From the NCBI RefSeq assembly GCF_964355755.1, contig NC_092675.1, forward strand, positions 5,986,312 through 6,050,311: 64,000 nt of DNA. The letters run 5' to 3'. The translations under genes and the position numbers were made by a program. Every line of letters begins with the position of its first letter. Position 1 is the stretch's first letter. Shown here piece after piece: positions 1-12,600 of the stretch. The notes beneath the pieces are model-generated. The model was not told the origin of the DNA. It ran no database searches and saw only the letters and a list, made by a program, of their open reading frames with translations. This DNA is from Antedon mediterranea. Its lineage: Eukaryota > Echinodermata > Crinoidea > Comatulida > Antedonidae.

Positions 1-75
1 GTGTCATTATTAAGCATAAATTCTTTAATTTACTTTTAAAATTTAAAAAGGTATTGCAATTTCTAATAGAAACGT

Positions 76-387
76 CTAACGAGTTAAAATATGTAGGTCC
101 TTTATAATTAAAAGAATGTTTAAAAAGTTCACACTGAGGTCTTGGAACAACGAGATCACCCCTGGAAAGTTGCCGGGTAGCCATTCTTCCATTGGCAGTA
201 ATTCTGGCAAGCCCACGGCAGATGTTAGTTGGGGCGAGATAGTAAGAGGCTCGATAGGCAAGACAGCCCGTTTGTGTTTACTACAATTCATATTCTCTTT
301 AGAATGTGTGGGTGTACAACTGGTAGTACAGTAACCACAAACACAATAGGGGTTTTCAAGGTTGACTATGCATGTACAGTCAATCAA
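76..387 (-). other. unassigned coding-like segment, Cys-rich
   Basis: An open frame of about 100 codons lies in GLDC intron 3. It is richer in G+C and has more protein-like composition than the surrounding AT-rich intron. The N-terminal half is Cys-rich (spaced C-x-C, C-x-C-x2-C and similar), followed by a Pro/Leu-rich stretch. It does not match any GLDC exon I know. I do not recognise the family. It may be a fragment of a mobile-element protein or a chance frame; no flanking terminal repeats are evident. Confidence 0.2.
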
Positions 388-2130
388 TAATAATAATATT
401 TGTAGAATTTTTAATGTAGGCTAATTTTTTTTTTACAAAAACCACCTTAGCTTCAAGGCGCCTCAGATTAACAAACACAACATTTAGGAGTTTGTTTCCC
501 ATTTTCTGTTTCTGGAGCAAATAACCGATTAATTAACCATCGTGTCAATAAACTATCCTTTTTTGAAGTAGAAATGGAAAGTTACAATTTCAAACTAGAC
601 TTGAACTCGTCACTTTGACGAGTTAGTTATTCGCACAACAAACGCCACTTCAAACATGTTATACTGTACATTAGACAATGTGCACAGAAAAAGATTATGC
701 CATTATGACCTGAAGAATATAATACACTCAGGTTGTTGCAATTCTGTCTATTTTGTGTCATATAGTATACAGTAACTGAATAAATGGTTCTTCAAGACAA
801 TGTTTAAAACAACTAATATATTGGGTGTTGGAACCACGATTTGATTGAGCATTGTTGAAATCCAGTCAACTACCGGCAATTGATCATCTGAGCACATTGT
901 ATTGATTTTGGCTATGTTGACATTTTATAATCAACAACCACTCAACGATTTAAAATGTTTTCTTTAGAAAATTTAGCAGAAATATGGTACAGTATATGAA
1001 TTGTGTATGGTTAATCAGCACTATACACCAGTAACACTACTAAAAGGCCCTTAGTTGTATCCTAATTTATAATAATACAATAGTGGAATTTGCAGTAGAA
1101 AGTCTGATAAATAAACATACTGATAGGCAATTCCAAGGAAGGGCCTGTTTTTGCTGCATAAAAATAACCGGTTAAAATCAGTGTGAATAAATTAACTCCA
1201 TTTTCTTGGGAGCAGAAACAGGACAAATTTGTGGTAACCGGTTAAAAGGCAGCGCAAAATAATAATAGTAATACACGGCAGTAACGTTTGAATTAACCGC
1301 CAGCAATTTTTGTCAACGAACACCAATTGATTTAACCGATTATTTCGGAGCAAAAATTGAGCAGAAACGCGGTCTTGTTATTTTTAATCTATTTTAAAAT
1401 AAACGGTTAATTTGCGTTATGCAGCAGAAACAGACTCTACTACAGTAAGCAATTTGAAAAAAAGTAGAACTAGAATACTACAAATGAAATACAAAACTAT
1501 TTCATTGGAAGCAAGCCAAGATATCTTATCAAGTCAACTCAAATGAGGCTGTTGATCTAATATAAGAAACTCAATTAGTAAGTTCAACTATTATGAGTCA
1601 AAATTTAACGTAAAAATAAGCTGATAAAAAAAAGTAGATAAATTCATACAGTACACGCCCCATATAATAATAATAATTATTACATTTAATTAGTATAAAA
1701 CTTAATGGCAATTTATTTTTTTATAAAGCAAAATTTAAATTTAATTTCTTGTTTTGTACTTTTCACCAACAATATATTTCAGTTGGCGTCAGTACTGTAA
1801 ATGATGTGTAAAACTCTACACTTCTAAATTTCAATGTCCAGGATGCCTTATAAGAATAAGATTTTAATAATATCATATGTTTGGACTTGCTGCAAACATT
1901 TCTTTGAAATCAAAATGTTCTTTTATAGTATTTGACATGGTAAAAATATAGATTTTACCCATTCACACATACAATAACACATGATTGTAAACAGTTTTAA
2001 ATGATAACATACTGTACATAGTCTACTATGTGTCTGAAAAACAAACTTATGATAATTATAGGCAAAAAAAAAATGTTGCTATCAAATAAATACCAACACA
2101 CCAATCAATCAATCATTAATAGACACTTAC
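388..2130. other. GLDC intron 3 (left part)
   Basis: AT-rich non-coding DNA upstream (in plus coordinates) of GLDC exon 3. Apart from the MITE at 1141-1437 I see no exon. GLDC exon 4, which should begin by completing a Trp codon, was not found and must lie beyond the left edge. Confidence 0.6.
1141..1437. mobile_element. MITE, CTGTTTCTGCTGCATAA-type termini, copy 1
   Basis: About 297 bp with inverted ends (left GGGCCTGTTTTTGCTGCATA, right TATGCAGCAGAAACAGACTC read on the plus strand). The interior is rich in AACCGGTTA and contains GCAGTAACGTTTGAATTAAC, which also occurs in the copies at 30479-30868 and 53632-53917. The right flank is TA; the left flank has lost it. TA target sites in the other two copies suggest a Tc1/mariner-type non-autonomous element. 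It lies in GLDC intron 3. Confidence 0.75.
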
Positions 2131-3650
2131 CATCCAGGGTTTTCCAGTATATTCCTTTGTATTGTGTAAGGGGTGAAGCAATTATAATAACCAAGACCGA
2201 TGTAACTTCTCCATATTTTATTATTTTCAACCATATTTTTCAGTTTCTCAAGGGCTTCATTCTCACCTGAACAAAAAAAATCACCAAAAACAATATACTA
2301 AGCGTTTATAACGTTTTTATTATATTGTATTACAGTATATATACTTGCTATTAAATTTAGGCTATTTTCCATTTTTAGTTTTTTTCACAGTTGCAAAATG
2401 AGGTGATTATTGTGGCCAGTCTGCATTAGTACCCTGAATTAGGTGGTATGATTCTCTGTCAATAACTCATTAACTGTACATTTGTTTGTGGATTCAAGAA
2501 CATCATAATTAAATGAAATATAAGTTGAATCAACTGCTCTTATCATACTGTATTATTCAAAGAGAGTACAAATTGGAAACGTAATACAGGAATGTTATGA
2601 CAGAAATGTAGGTTACTTACATAAGGCTGGCGTGATTGAAAGGGGGTCATCGACCAGAATATTGGCTGGAACAGTTAGTTTTGTTAGGTCTTCTAGCGAC
2701 TGTAAAAAAAAACAAGGGCCATGTCAATATGCTATATACGAATACAATAATGTATTGTATACAATCTGAATGCTAAAATCTTTTAATGAAAATTTATGTT
2801 ATATTCATTTTTTTAATATTGTTAATTAAATACTACAGTACAGTAACTAATGCAATGTTTGAAGAGTAAATGTTATCCAGTGGTGCAGGTTTTGGGTAGG
2901 GGGTGGTGGTTGAGAGGATTTGGGAGAAATAGTTTTGTTACTTTAATACTTAATATCCGTCAGTATACTTTAGTTAATTCGTCATAAAACTCAAATTATC
3001 CTATTCAGACCTATAGTGCATCACATCAGCTGTAGCAGCAGTACATTCTAGGCTGTGACACACAAGGGATCAAACAAGGACCATATTTTATCACTCCCAT
3101 AACTTTTATGATATACATTAAAAATAGAGTAAATATTATTAATTGTCTCAATTGTATTTTGTTTAAATATAATAGTCAATAGGCCTAGCCTACCTAGGCC
3201 CTAGGCCTAGTTCTTTTTTTCCAGTTGAGAAAGTACACTGAATGAAATGCCCTGTTGCGCAAGAAAACAACACAAATAAAATCTCTTTTTTTTTGTCTGA
3301 AATCAAAATCTTCAATTTCAAATTTAGGCAAATGTGAAACACAAAAAAGTTTTTTTTACCTTTGCTCCAACTGTTTTAAGCATTTCATCAATATCACAAG
3401 CTCTTGGTCCAATGTGTCTATCAGCAAAGACATCGTGCTTAGGATAGACATTGTCAATAGCCCTTCCTGTGCAACTGAATCTTTTCCCAGTTGTAAGGCT
3501 AGGCCTAGCCACTTGAGTACAGGCAACGTATCTTGTTCCAAGACACTGGCCTATTAGGCCAACATTATTCGAAATCCTATACTTCGCGCGCATAGCAGAC
3601 AGGCTTACAATAGCCTGGTACTGACGAGCAACATTCATTTTACTAAACAC
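2131..3650 (-). CDS. GLDC: glycine dehydrogenase (decarboxylating) P-protein, first three coding exons, partial
   Basis: GLDC is the PLP-dependent P-protein of the mitochondrial glycine cleavage system. It decarboxylates glycine and passes the aminomethyl group to H-protein lipoamide. Exon 1 is 3650-3361, starting at either of two in-frame ATGs (3650 or 3638). Exon 2 is 2699-2621 and exon 3 is 2266-2131, with AG/GT borders and matching phases. Exon 1 encodes an Arg/Ser-rich N-terminus like a mitochondrial targeting peptide, then the family signature FADRHIGP. Exons 2 and 3 encode [14 protein letters not shown] and [13 protein letters not shown], typical of the P-protein N-terminal domain. About 170 of roughly 1000 residues are present, so the PLP-lysine region lies off the left edge. 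The family match is unambiguous; only the choice of start is uncertain. Confidence 0.95.
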
Positions 3651-4759
3651 AGAATTTATGTACCAGTAATCTACAATGGATCTAGATACTAACTAGACTA
3701 GATCACATGCAATTGATGAAATTACTAAATATATTTCACGATTCGCATGAAAAAAATAAAAAACGGTAACAATATCAAACACAGAAATACAGGCCTCCTT
3801 CTCCCAGCCGTGAACACACACACCACGACGACGACGAGAGCAAAACATACGATAAAAGGAATAGAGGGGGCGCGGCTGGTTAAAACTGAAAAGTGTAAAG
3901 TGATCAGCGAGAACTGCATCGGATTGGTTCAAATGCAAACATGTAAATCGATATATTCTTAGGCAACCAATAAAAATCATTTTGTTGTTACGTAATACCT
4001 GTAATACACTCGTTTAGCAGTCAACATGTCACTATTATGTTCAATATTAATTCAATAATATAGAAAACTGAAAATATATGGTTTAGGATTATAAAATGGA
4101 ACATTACAATATCACGCCGGAAAAGTTATTCAAAGTAATTCATGCATACATAATTTATTAAGTTCTCTCCATTGGTTTGTATTGCATATTATTGGGTGAA
4201 TTATTCATTATCATCAATTGGGCCTACTATCGTAAAATACGAGGAAGTAAAATACATACAGTACTTACAAAAACAAAGGTAAAGTAATAAAAAATGAGAT
4301 TTTTTTAGTTATTCATGATAGTTAGGCCTACTGTAAGTTTACATTTTAAACTAATAATTCTATAAGATTTAAAGATAGACATTAAGAATTTAAAACATTC
4401 AGATTGACACATATTGTTGGAGATCTTTGTATAGTTGATACACTTTTAGTTGGTAGTCTCTACACACCAAGTAAATTTCAGTGAATGTGTGTTTTCTTTT
4501 GAAACAGTGGCACAAGATATATAAAAAAAAGAACATGAACAAAAATAATACTTTTGAAACAGTAGCACACTTCTTAAATGAAGGTGCGTCCATAGTACAG
4601 TAAGTAAAATAAAAGTTAGAGAGAAAAAAAGTATTTAACAATAGGCCTGTTTACAGTACAAGAAAACTTACTTAGAAATGAATTATGTACAAGATATAAA
4701 AAATAACATTAACAAAAGTAATACAGGGTTTAAAAAGCAAATTCATTGTTGATTTCTCT
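3651..4759. other. intergenic, GLDC upstream region
   Basis: This is the 5' flank of GLDC and should hold its promoter, but no TATA or other clear element stands out. A 35 bp stretch at 4009-4043 beginning ACTCGTTTAGCAG recurs at 7768-7802. Around 4490-4570 there is a short imperfect direct duplication (CTTTTGAAACAGT). Otherwise nothing supportable. Confidence 0.4.
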
Positions 4760-6060
4760 TCTCTTTTTCCATGCCCGTTTGGTGAAACCTTTACAAAATC
4801 TATCGAATGTAACTTCTTCAATATTTGTAGGAAGATCAAGTACAGGTGAAGAAGAACATACATTAATTGTTGGTCTATTGTTCCATTATTAAATTGGTTC
4901 CAAACGTCAATTGCATTCGATGGATTTTTCTCGAGTAGGCCTATATTGCCAATTCCTCCAGTCTAATATTCTGGAGCGCAGGACATGAAAAAAGGGAAAT
5001 GCCGAAGATCTTCAATGGGTTTAGAGTTACATAAGGTACATACCGTCATTATTGCTTTTATTTGACCAGCTTGAGTTACGTCTGTTTAATAGTAATGTAT
5101 TAGATCGCAATTTAAATGATATGCTTGCGCTTTCGAAGTCTAATGGCTCAAGTAAATATTTTCTAGGCATGAGTTTCTTTAATAATTATTTGATAGTCTA
5201 AAAGAGAAGATTTTAATGCAAGATCACTCCTCCAATTAATACAAGCACGTTCTTTAATCTTAGACAACATAAAGCTGGTCTCAGATCTACGGTGGGGTTA
5301 CCCATCGTGTTACGTATCTAATCGACATTTAGAAAAAGTGGTATGTATAAGTTAAAAATGTAAAACGAAAATCATTCTGGTTACAATTAAGTTGAAGCAG
5401 AGCATTAAGCAAAACTTTTGGCCAATGATGTGATTCCATGTGAACAATTCGATTACAATATTTTATACGCAAGCTACCGTGTGTGATATTTATTGGCAAA
5501 CAACCCAGTTCACAATATAAGGTTGCACGCGGCGTGTTTCAAGACACCTTAAGAATATATCGAGCCATTTGCAATTGTAATATTTATATTTTATCACTAT
5601 CAACTTTATTTAACGAACACCAAACAGCTGATCCGTAATTATTACAGGTAGACCGACTGCCCTCCATAATATATCTCAAAAAATACCCTGTTAAAATTAT
5701 TGCAATTGTCATTGTCGATTTGATATAAGCTATAAGCCTATTGCATTTTTTTACATTTTGGAACTGTACATTGAGATTTAGTTTCCTAGAAATATGGACA
5801 CCAAGGTATTTTTGTAAGTCTCTGATTCAACAATAAATCTATCCCCTAGCTTCCATTGTTTATATTTAAGAGCCCTTGTCTGTAAAAAAAAAAATTTGGT
5901 GGCAGATTTTAAAAATGGGTTTCTATCAAATTTTTACCATAGATAGGCACTTCAATAAAAAGCATATCTACAGCATTCATTTTAATGATTAGCCTTCGAT
6001 GCCTGTCAACGGCCAATTATCCAAATTATCTAGATGTTTTTGCAATTTTTAACATATTTC
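4760..6060 (-). mobile_element. decayed non-LTR retrotransposon (LINE) 3' part
   Basis: Read on the minus strand this region gives interrupted reverse-transcriptase C-terminal coding. Around 5045-4950 the translation CTLCNSKPIEDLRHFPFF is the Cys-x2-Cys plus ED-x2-HF pattern seen at the C-terminus of many LINE polymerases. Further 5' (5300-5800) there are fragments resembling the thumb region, including an LGV-x-IS-like motif, but several stops and frameshifts interrupt them. The limits are approximate. It is an old, inactive fragment, and the clade (CR1/Rex-like or another) is not determined. Confidence 0.65.
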
Positions 6061-6085
6061 CTATAGTGAAAAACACTTACATTAC

Positions 6086-6224
6086 GGGTCTTTCACACGT
6101 GTTCCGGCACGGTCACGTCACGCGGCTACGCGTATATCGATTGGCGCATATTGCCGCGTGAAAACGAAACATTGATGTTCGATTCGCCGGACCGTAACCG
6201 TGCCGGAACAGGTGTGAAAGACCC
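6086..6224. mobile_element. 139 bp MITE with CATTAC target duplication
   Basis: Inverted ends GGGTCTTTCACACGTGTTCC and GGAACAGGTGTGAAAGACCC enclose a short CG-rich core. Both sides are flanked by CATTAC (6080-6085 and 6225-6230), which looks like a target-site duplication. The element is locally much richer in CG than its surroundings. Its superfamily is unassigned. Confidence 0.8.
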
Positions 6225-6289
6225 CATTACAGTTTTTGTTTATAGCAGCGTAAACAATCAAGTATTGAGTTCCATTTAATGTAGGTAGA

Positions 6290-7030
6290 ACTAGAAAGCC
6301 ACTCCGAGAGTGCATACCTCCGCCTACTGTAAAATCCTCCTCCTACATAAGATTTCTCCGGGAAAACATATCCTATATATATACAGTATTTGTGTGTGTC
6401 TTAATGCTGTTTGTGATGTGGCTAATTTCACTACAAGCATGTGTATGCGAGTTTGGTGTAATGGTTATGTAACAAGCCTTTCAATTAACAATAGCTTCAG
6501 TTGACTAACAATAGAACAGCAACGCGAAAAACACACGGGTGAATTTTAGAAGAAATAGGTTTTTTTAACTACTCGCATCAAAAAACCTGTAAATCTAATT
6601 AAGTTTAAATTACAAATCACAAATTATAACTCTTGCCTCTTGTACAAAAATAAAGGTTTTTGGACAAGTAGTTCTCGAGAAAATGCAATTTTAGTTTACT
6701 TGTTACTTTAAGACTCCTCACCGGCTTTTGAAAATTCTGTCCTATCTTTTAACACTAGCAGGTCTGAAAATAATTCTAAAAAGTGGTCCAGAATTGAGAC
6801 CGTGGTCCGGATTTTAACCAAAACGGCAGTGTCGTCCTTGCACCAGGGGACATGTATAGTATTAATTTGGAGTCATTCGAATCAAAATTGTGAGCGCTAG
6901 AGTGATGACAAACAAACAAACACACACAAACCGCACCGATCAACATACTTGGCCAATTTTCAATTTGGCCAATTAGTAACAAACAGACAAACAAACACAC
7001 GCGTTATACCTCCTTGGCGGAGAGGTAGGT
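6290..7030. repeat. dispersed repeat cluster
   Basis: The segment CCACTCCGAGAGTGC followed by a TCTTAATGCTGTKT-type stretch (6297-6440) recurs, diverged, at 11833-11965. At 6900-7020 there are runs of ACAAACAAACACAC ending in ACCTCCTTGGCGGAG, a style of repeat common in marine invertebrate genomes. No coding content is supported. Confidence 0.5.
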
Positions 7031-7648
7031 AAATAAGGCCATATACATGGCTGCAGTCGCGTGCACAAATTTGAGTTAGTGATTTACCGACCAACCGACC
7101 GACATAGTGAGCTATAGAAAAAGACAATTTAAAAATGGAGTTTGGTTGATACCATTTTAAAAAGGGGTATTTTTCAAAAATATATAGGTCTACAGTACCT
7201 CATAAACGTAATATTTCTGTTTAACTTTGAGGCATATCGATATATCTGTATTGGTTATCATTTTTAACAATGCTTTGTATATTATTATTAGTATTAGATT
7301 AGATTTGATTAAATACAGTATTGATAAGCCTACATTGTCAATTAGACATATCATGTCCACTAGATATAATTATCAGAAATATCTTAAATTAACTGCTGAT
7401 AAAAATAGTGATTACTTGTGTGACATCTCATAAGCATAAATAATTTTGTATTTCTGATTGCCTTCCCGACATATAGAAAATTATCAGAAATAAAAATAAA
7501 TCTTCATAACAATTACAATAATTGAAAATCATAATCAAAATGTTTACATATTGTATTTTTGCTAACGGACATAAAACACCTAGCTCTCATCTGATTCTCT
7601 AAAAATAACTAATGGTGTTAGTGTAGGCCTATTTATACAAGTATTTAA

Positions 7649-8055
7649 AAATATAGTGTTTAGATCTATTTTGTACCCACCTTTTCCACACATTTAGCTT
7701 TCCAACACGTAGTTACATGTTTAGCCTAAACCTAAACGTGTTTATACCTACATGTTGTTTTCCTCTACTCGTTTAGCAGACACCATGTCACTATTATGTT
7801 CAGTCAGTTCATGTTTAGGTAAGTGCATATGATTTTACTGTGGCTGAAAAAAGCTCCACAAATTAAACAAGTTTAAAACCTAAACGTGTCTTTATATTGC
7901 TCCACATGTTTATCAATCAACACTTCACTGGTGTGTTGAGTTGGAACACTACTACATGTTTTGAATGTATTTAGTACCGACATGTTCATATCTAAACATG
8001 TTTGTGGGTACAATGTGGGTACAAAATAGGTTTTTAAGATCTAAACACTATATTT
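7649..8055. mobile_element. MITE with AAATATAGTGTTTAGATCT termini
   Basis: The left end AAATATAGTGTTTAGATCT plus ATTTTGTACCCAC is matched in inverted orientation at the right end (GTGGGTACAAAAT followed by AGATCTAAACACTATATTT). The interior has several inverted CCTAAACGTG/ACATGTTTAG pieces, so single strands could fold back. It ends about 150 bp before the Ly6-type gene start. Confidence 0.6.
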
Positions 8056-8203
8056 ACAGTTTAGTTATTACATATTAGCCTTCTTTTCTTCCGCATTTAA
8101 AGTAAATGTTTTAACACAGACGATCAAAGTTACCGTCGGTTTAAATTTAAAAATTAAGAAATTCAAAGTACGATTGTTGGTATAATTTCCTACAGGAATA
8201 GCA

Positions 8204-9256
8204 ATGGGATTTGAACTCGTTTCGATGGTGATAATAATAAGCCTTCTGGCTGCAAGAGGTAAGTTATTATCTGATAATTTAATATTTCGAACAACCATCA
8301 ACAATTACCCACCTACTTAACTATTTAACTGTCAAACCAGTCTAGCTTTTTAAAACTGTAGGCCTACGTACTGTATTTATATTTAATCAAAAGTCAGCAT
8401 TTTGAATTTGGTCTATAAGCTCAAAATGTACGAAACGCCATGTGCGCCAAAATGTTTATGTTTTTACCAATGTTAAGTCGAATCCGAGAAGAGTGAAATC
8501 ACGCTTCCGTTGTCGAATCGCCATCTGAAAATTAGACTAGCTTCTATCAATCTGAACTACTCTTTGTTTCAGGAAACTGCCTCCGTTGCTATGTCTGTAC
8601 TTCATTGGATAAAGGATGTGATGATCCATTTGACAGTTCAGTGATCGACAGTGCAGAATGCACTGAAAATGACGCAGCATGTTTTGTAAGTTATTCCTGT
8701 GGCCGTATTAACTATTCACATTTATGCATTATTTGTTTTACAACACACCTACACCTATTAACGAGATCCAATTTTGGACGCAGAGTAACACTGCCGGTTG
8801 CTTGAACAGCCTAGCTATAGTACATTTATTTAATATTTTATGGCCCACAATCGTCCAATAAAATGAAAAGAATCTAGTGTTATAATCACTGATGAATTCT
8901 GTCATGATGACGAACACTGAATACTCTTTAACATAAACATAATATAATACAGCGTTTAAAAAAAGTGTGCTGGTGACGGTATTGGTTGCTGGTACTGCTT
9001 TTATACTACCTTTGGTGCAAACGAATGTAAATGAATGTGTTTTCTTTAGAAATACACAATAACCGGCTCTGGAGACACTCTTGTCGAGCGTGGATGTGAT
9101 AACTATGGAAACACCAGTTGTGAAGTAAGCCTAGATGATGAATATGATCACTGCATGTACAGTTGTAAGACGGACAAATGCAACGGAGCCATATTCATCA
9201 CCAGCAGCTTAGGTCTCTTGGTTGTGTCAGCACTTACGTACTTTATCATATTTTAA
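8204..9256 (+). CDS. Ly6/uPAR-like three-finger, probably GPI-anchored protein
   Basis: Three exons, 8204-8258, 8573-8685 and 9050-9256, have matching phases and GT/AG borders and give 124 aa. Residues 1-18 form a hydrophobic signal peptide. The mature part has 11 cysteines, opening with LRCYVCTS and closing with KCN just before a hydrophobic C-terminal tail (SSLGLLVVSALTYFIIF). That order is characteristic of Ly6/CD59/quiver-type domains that are GPI-anchored at the cell surface. The exon layout (signal, finger 1-2, finger 3 plus tail) is also typical. Poly(A) signals occur near 9664-9675. Ligand and exact orthology cannot be told; the family diverges rapidly. Confidence 0.9.
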
Positions 9257-9679
9257 TAAGCTATAAAATACTATTATTATTGGTATTATAGTATAGGTTC
9301 TATACTCAATTTAGCTTAATTTTCGTAATAAGGACAATCCGGGCACACATGGCGTATCATACCTAAACTTCAGCTATACAGTTTTGAATGCTGTGTGTTT
9401 TTATTATGAATTAATACCGACAAACCTTCGATAGTCTTCAACGAAACGGGTTAATAAGTTTCAAAATTACACCTGTTTGTTATCGGCATTATATAACATC
9501 ATATCAAAGTATATTCAAATCTACTTGGATGGATAAAAACGTTTTATTTTTCAAACATATTGACCACATTGTCAGTAAGAGTAATAAAATGGTTGGCTTC
9601 ATTTGTATTTGGTTTCATACCTTTAAGTGGCAACTTTCGTTGCTGTTGGTTTTGATTAAATAAAATAAATAAAATAATC

Positions 9680-12600
9680 TAACGATGAAAATATACATAG
9701 TGTTTACACAAGTATTTTATTTTAATAATATTGTATACCGCTGTTATTTTCATTAATGACATTCAGAAATAAAATTAGAGCAAGAAGCAATGCTGAACAT
9801 TTTTATTGTGTTATTTCTTCTTTATACTGGGTCTTCAGTACAAAACAGTTTTCCCAGTGAGGACCACGGATCAGCACATGTTGTGTAATAATGTTGTACT
9901 AATTTCTTATCGTTCACTAATTTGATTGCAAGAAAGGATTTTGATGTATTACAATAAAATAAGATCTCAAAAAAATATCAAAAGTTTACTCAACTTAGGC
10001 TACCTCAAAGGTTCAAAATTTGACGTTAAAAAAGATGGCTGCCAATTTGGTAACCGCTTGTCGTAGAAAGTTGTATTTGATGTCATAGTTCAAAATATTT
10101 ATGGTTATATTTATTTACTCCTTTTGAACATTTTGTTGAAACATGGCAGGAAATTCCATTTTTTACCTTTAACATAATTATATGGCATGACATTTTTATA
10201 GCTAGTATATGTATCCACGATTTGTATTTACTTATATGAAAATATAATGTACGTGTCAACGGTCAAAGATAGGCATTTTGGGTAATTTCTTTAACAAAAT
10301 GTTTAAAGAAGGTAAATATAAATATGTATATATAAACACAACAGGCAAATAACATTAATGCTAAACCGCCAGATGGTATATTGAAAATGTATTAATTAAT
10401 TTGAAACGATAAAGAGGAGGAAATCTGCCGAGAATGAGAAAAGGGGTGTGTGGGGTGTGGTTCGGGGAATATAAGAAGATACTGGCGTTTGTGAGTAATG
10501 AGGTATCAACATGATCGAAATTCCTGTACAATACTATACATTTGAACCGTACGTCCCGCTGATGTGAGGGATAAATATCGGTAGGGAAGTGCAGATGTAA
10601 TGGATGGATATCAGAATGACAATAGGCCCTAATTGATATGGCAAGGTTTACCTTACTCCTATCATGTTCTATCATTGTTCCTTCTTTTTTTCTCTCTCTT
10701 TTGTGACGTAAACACCACATTTATTCACATTAATAACATCTTTCATGTCATCACCATAAAAATCATTATATTATTTTAATTATTATCACATTTTTGTTTT
10801 CTAATGTCATTACAGGTATAGCATCTTATAAGTACAGGAAAACTATGAAATGGTTGAAAAAATTGCAACAGAATTTATTTCCCTTGTACAGTTCATTTTT
10901 ACAGTTTCGAAGATCTCAAAGTGCCATTAATTAGAAAATGGCCGCAAAAAACATCTTTATTTATCTAGACACATATCCCTATGTTATAATATAGAAAATT
11001 CAGTCCTATGCTTAATGAATAGGTCTTCGGTGTCTAATAAATCAGTTCATTTACATTTGTACTGTCATAACAATATACTTCAACATTGGTAACGTCAGCG
11101 AGGAGGGATATAGGGAGGAGGATCATATGGGGAACGGTAAAAAGGTTCGTCGGCCATGTTAGAAGAAAAATATGATATTTCCTACAATAATAAACATGAA
11201 ACAATACCCAACAAGTACTGTTTCATGGATTTTCATTTTTAAAATACCCCACTTCGGATGTCTGTTCGTTATACAATCGTGTTGTTATTGCATGTAGCCA
11301 TATACTGTATATGGGATATCAAAATGAGCGGAAGTTGCATTTTGAATTTGAAAATTGCCACTTGAGAGGTTGTGGGTTGGGAATGATGAGTCAATATTTT
11401 AAAATACATTTTAAACTTTGGTGATTATTATGGTGAATTTTAAAGATCAGGGATACTGAACATTTACTAAATTTGAACCTTCCCAACCGTACAAGAGATA
11501 CAATGAAAAAAATAATTTTACAAGGAACTACTTTATTGCAACAAATCGGTGGTAATGGCTTCCTGCTTTTTACATCATTGACCTGAGAAGAACCTGAGTT
11601 GAATATGCTTACTATAAGTACAAAAACAACAACAACAAAATCATAATAATCATAATCATTTTAAAATAGCAGACTAGTTCTTAATAAAGTAGTACTATAA
11701 GTTTTTTTGTTTATTTATCAAATGTATTAGTGAACCCTCTATTACTATATACTATGTACAGCTTGCCTCATCCTTAAGATAGGGTGTAAAGGCATTATAA
11801 ATCATTGAATGCACGTGTGAATCCTACTGTAGACGGCCACTCCGAGAGTGCCTAGTACCCCCGCCTAAAATTCTTCTACATAAGATTTAGTCTCCAGAAA
11901 AAGTGTGTGTGTCTTAATGCTGTGTTTGATTTGAGACTAATTTCGCTACAACCATGTTGAGGGAATAGATTTTATTTTATTTGAACTGACATTTTGCTTT
12001 TTGCAACTTTTTCACAAAACAATAGTCTCCATTGACTCTTCTAATGCAATGAATATTTTTTTTCTTTTGGAAAGTGTTTGGTTTACACAATTTTACCGCA
12101 TACTACTGTGAATGATGTGATGATTTTTAAGACAACTTTTCCTAAACCAAATTTACTGACAGCCCATAATTATAGTCATTAAAAACATACTTTGCCTTTA
12201 CATAACGTAACAAACATACATGGTATAATAAATGTCTTGTTGCCGTTATAGGGCCAAGAGATTCAATGTAGCAGGGCTCCCCATTGAGACACAGTTGGCA
12301 GTAACATAAAAGTTTCAGAAATAGTCTAGAAGTATGTATGGAGTGCAGGACTACTTCTATAAATGATGCATGTGTATGACTGTTTCTCATAGTAAATGTT
12401 TTATTTATTTATTTATTCAGGTAAAAACATTACAAAAAGCAGAACAAGTCTGAAATTATTGGAGTATACATATAATAAAAAGTTAAACATTACAGACAAA
12501 TTTACAATATGCATAAAAATAAATGTACTGTTCATTAATCATTCAAATTTATCCAATAGAACAATTTACAATGTCATAACAAAAATAGATCCTTTTTCAT

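Noticed and set aside
10361-10720. 119-codon minus-strand frame
   Set aside because: No splice context, low-complexity composition and no recognisable family; compatible with chance.
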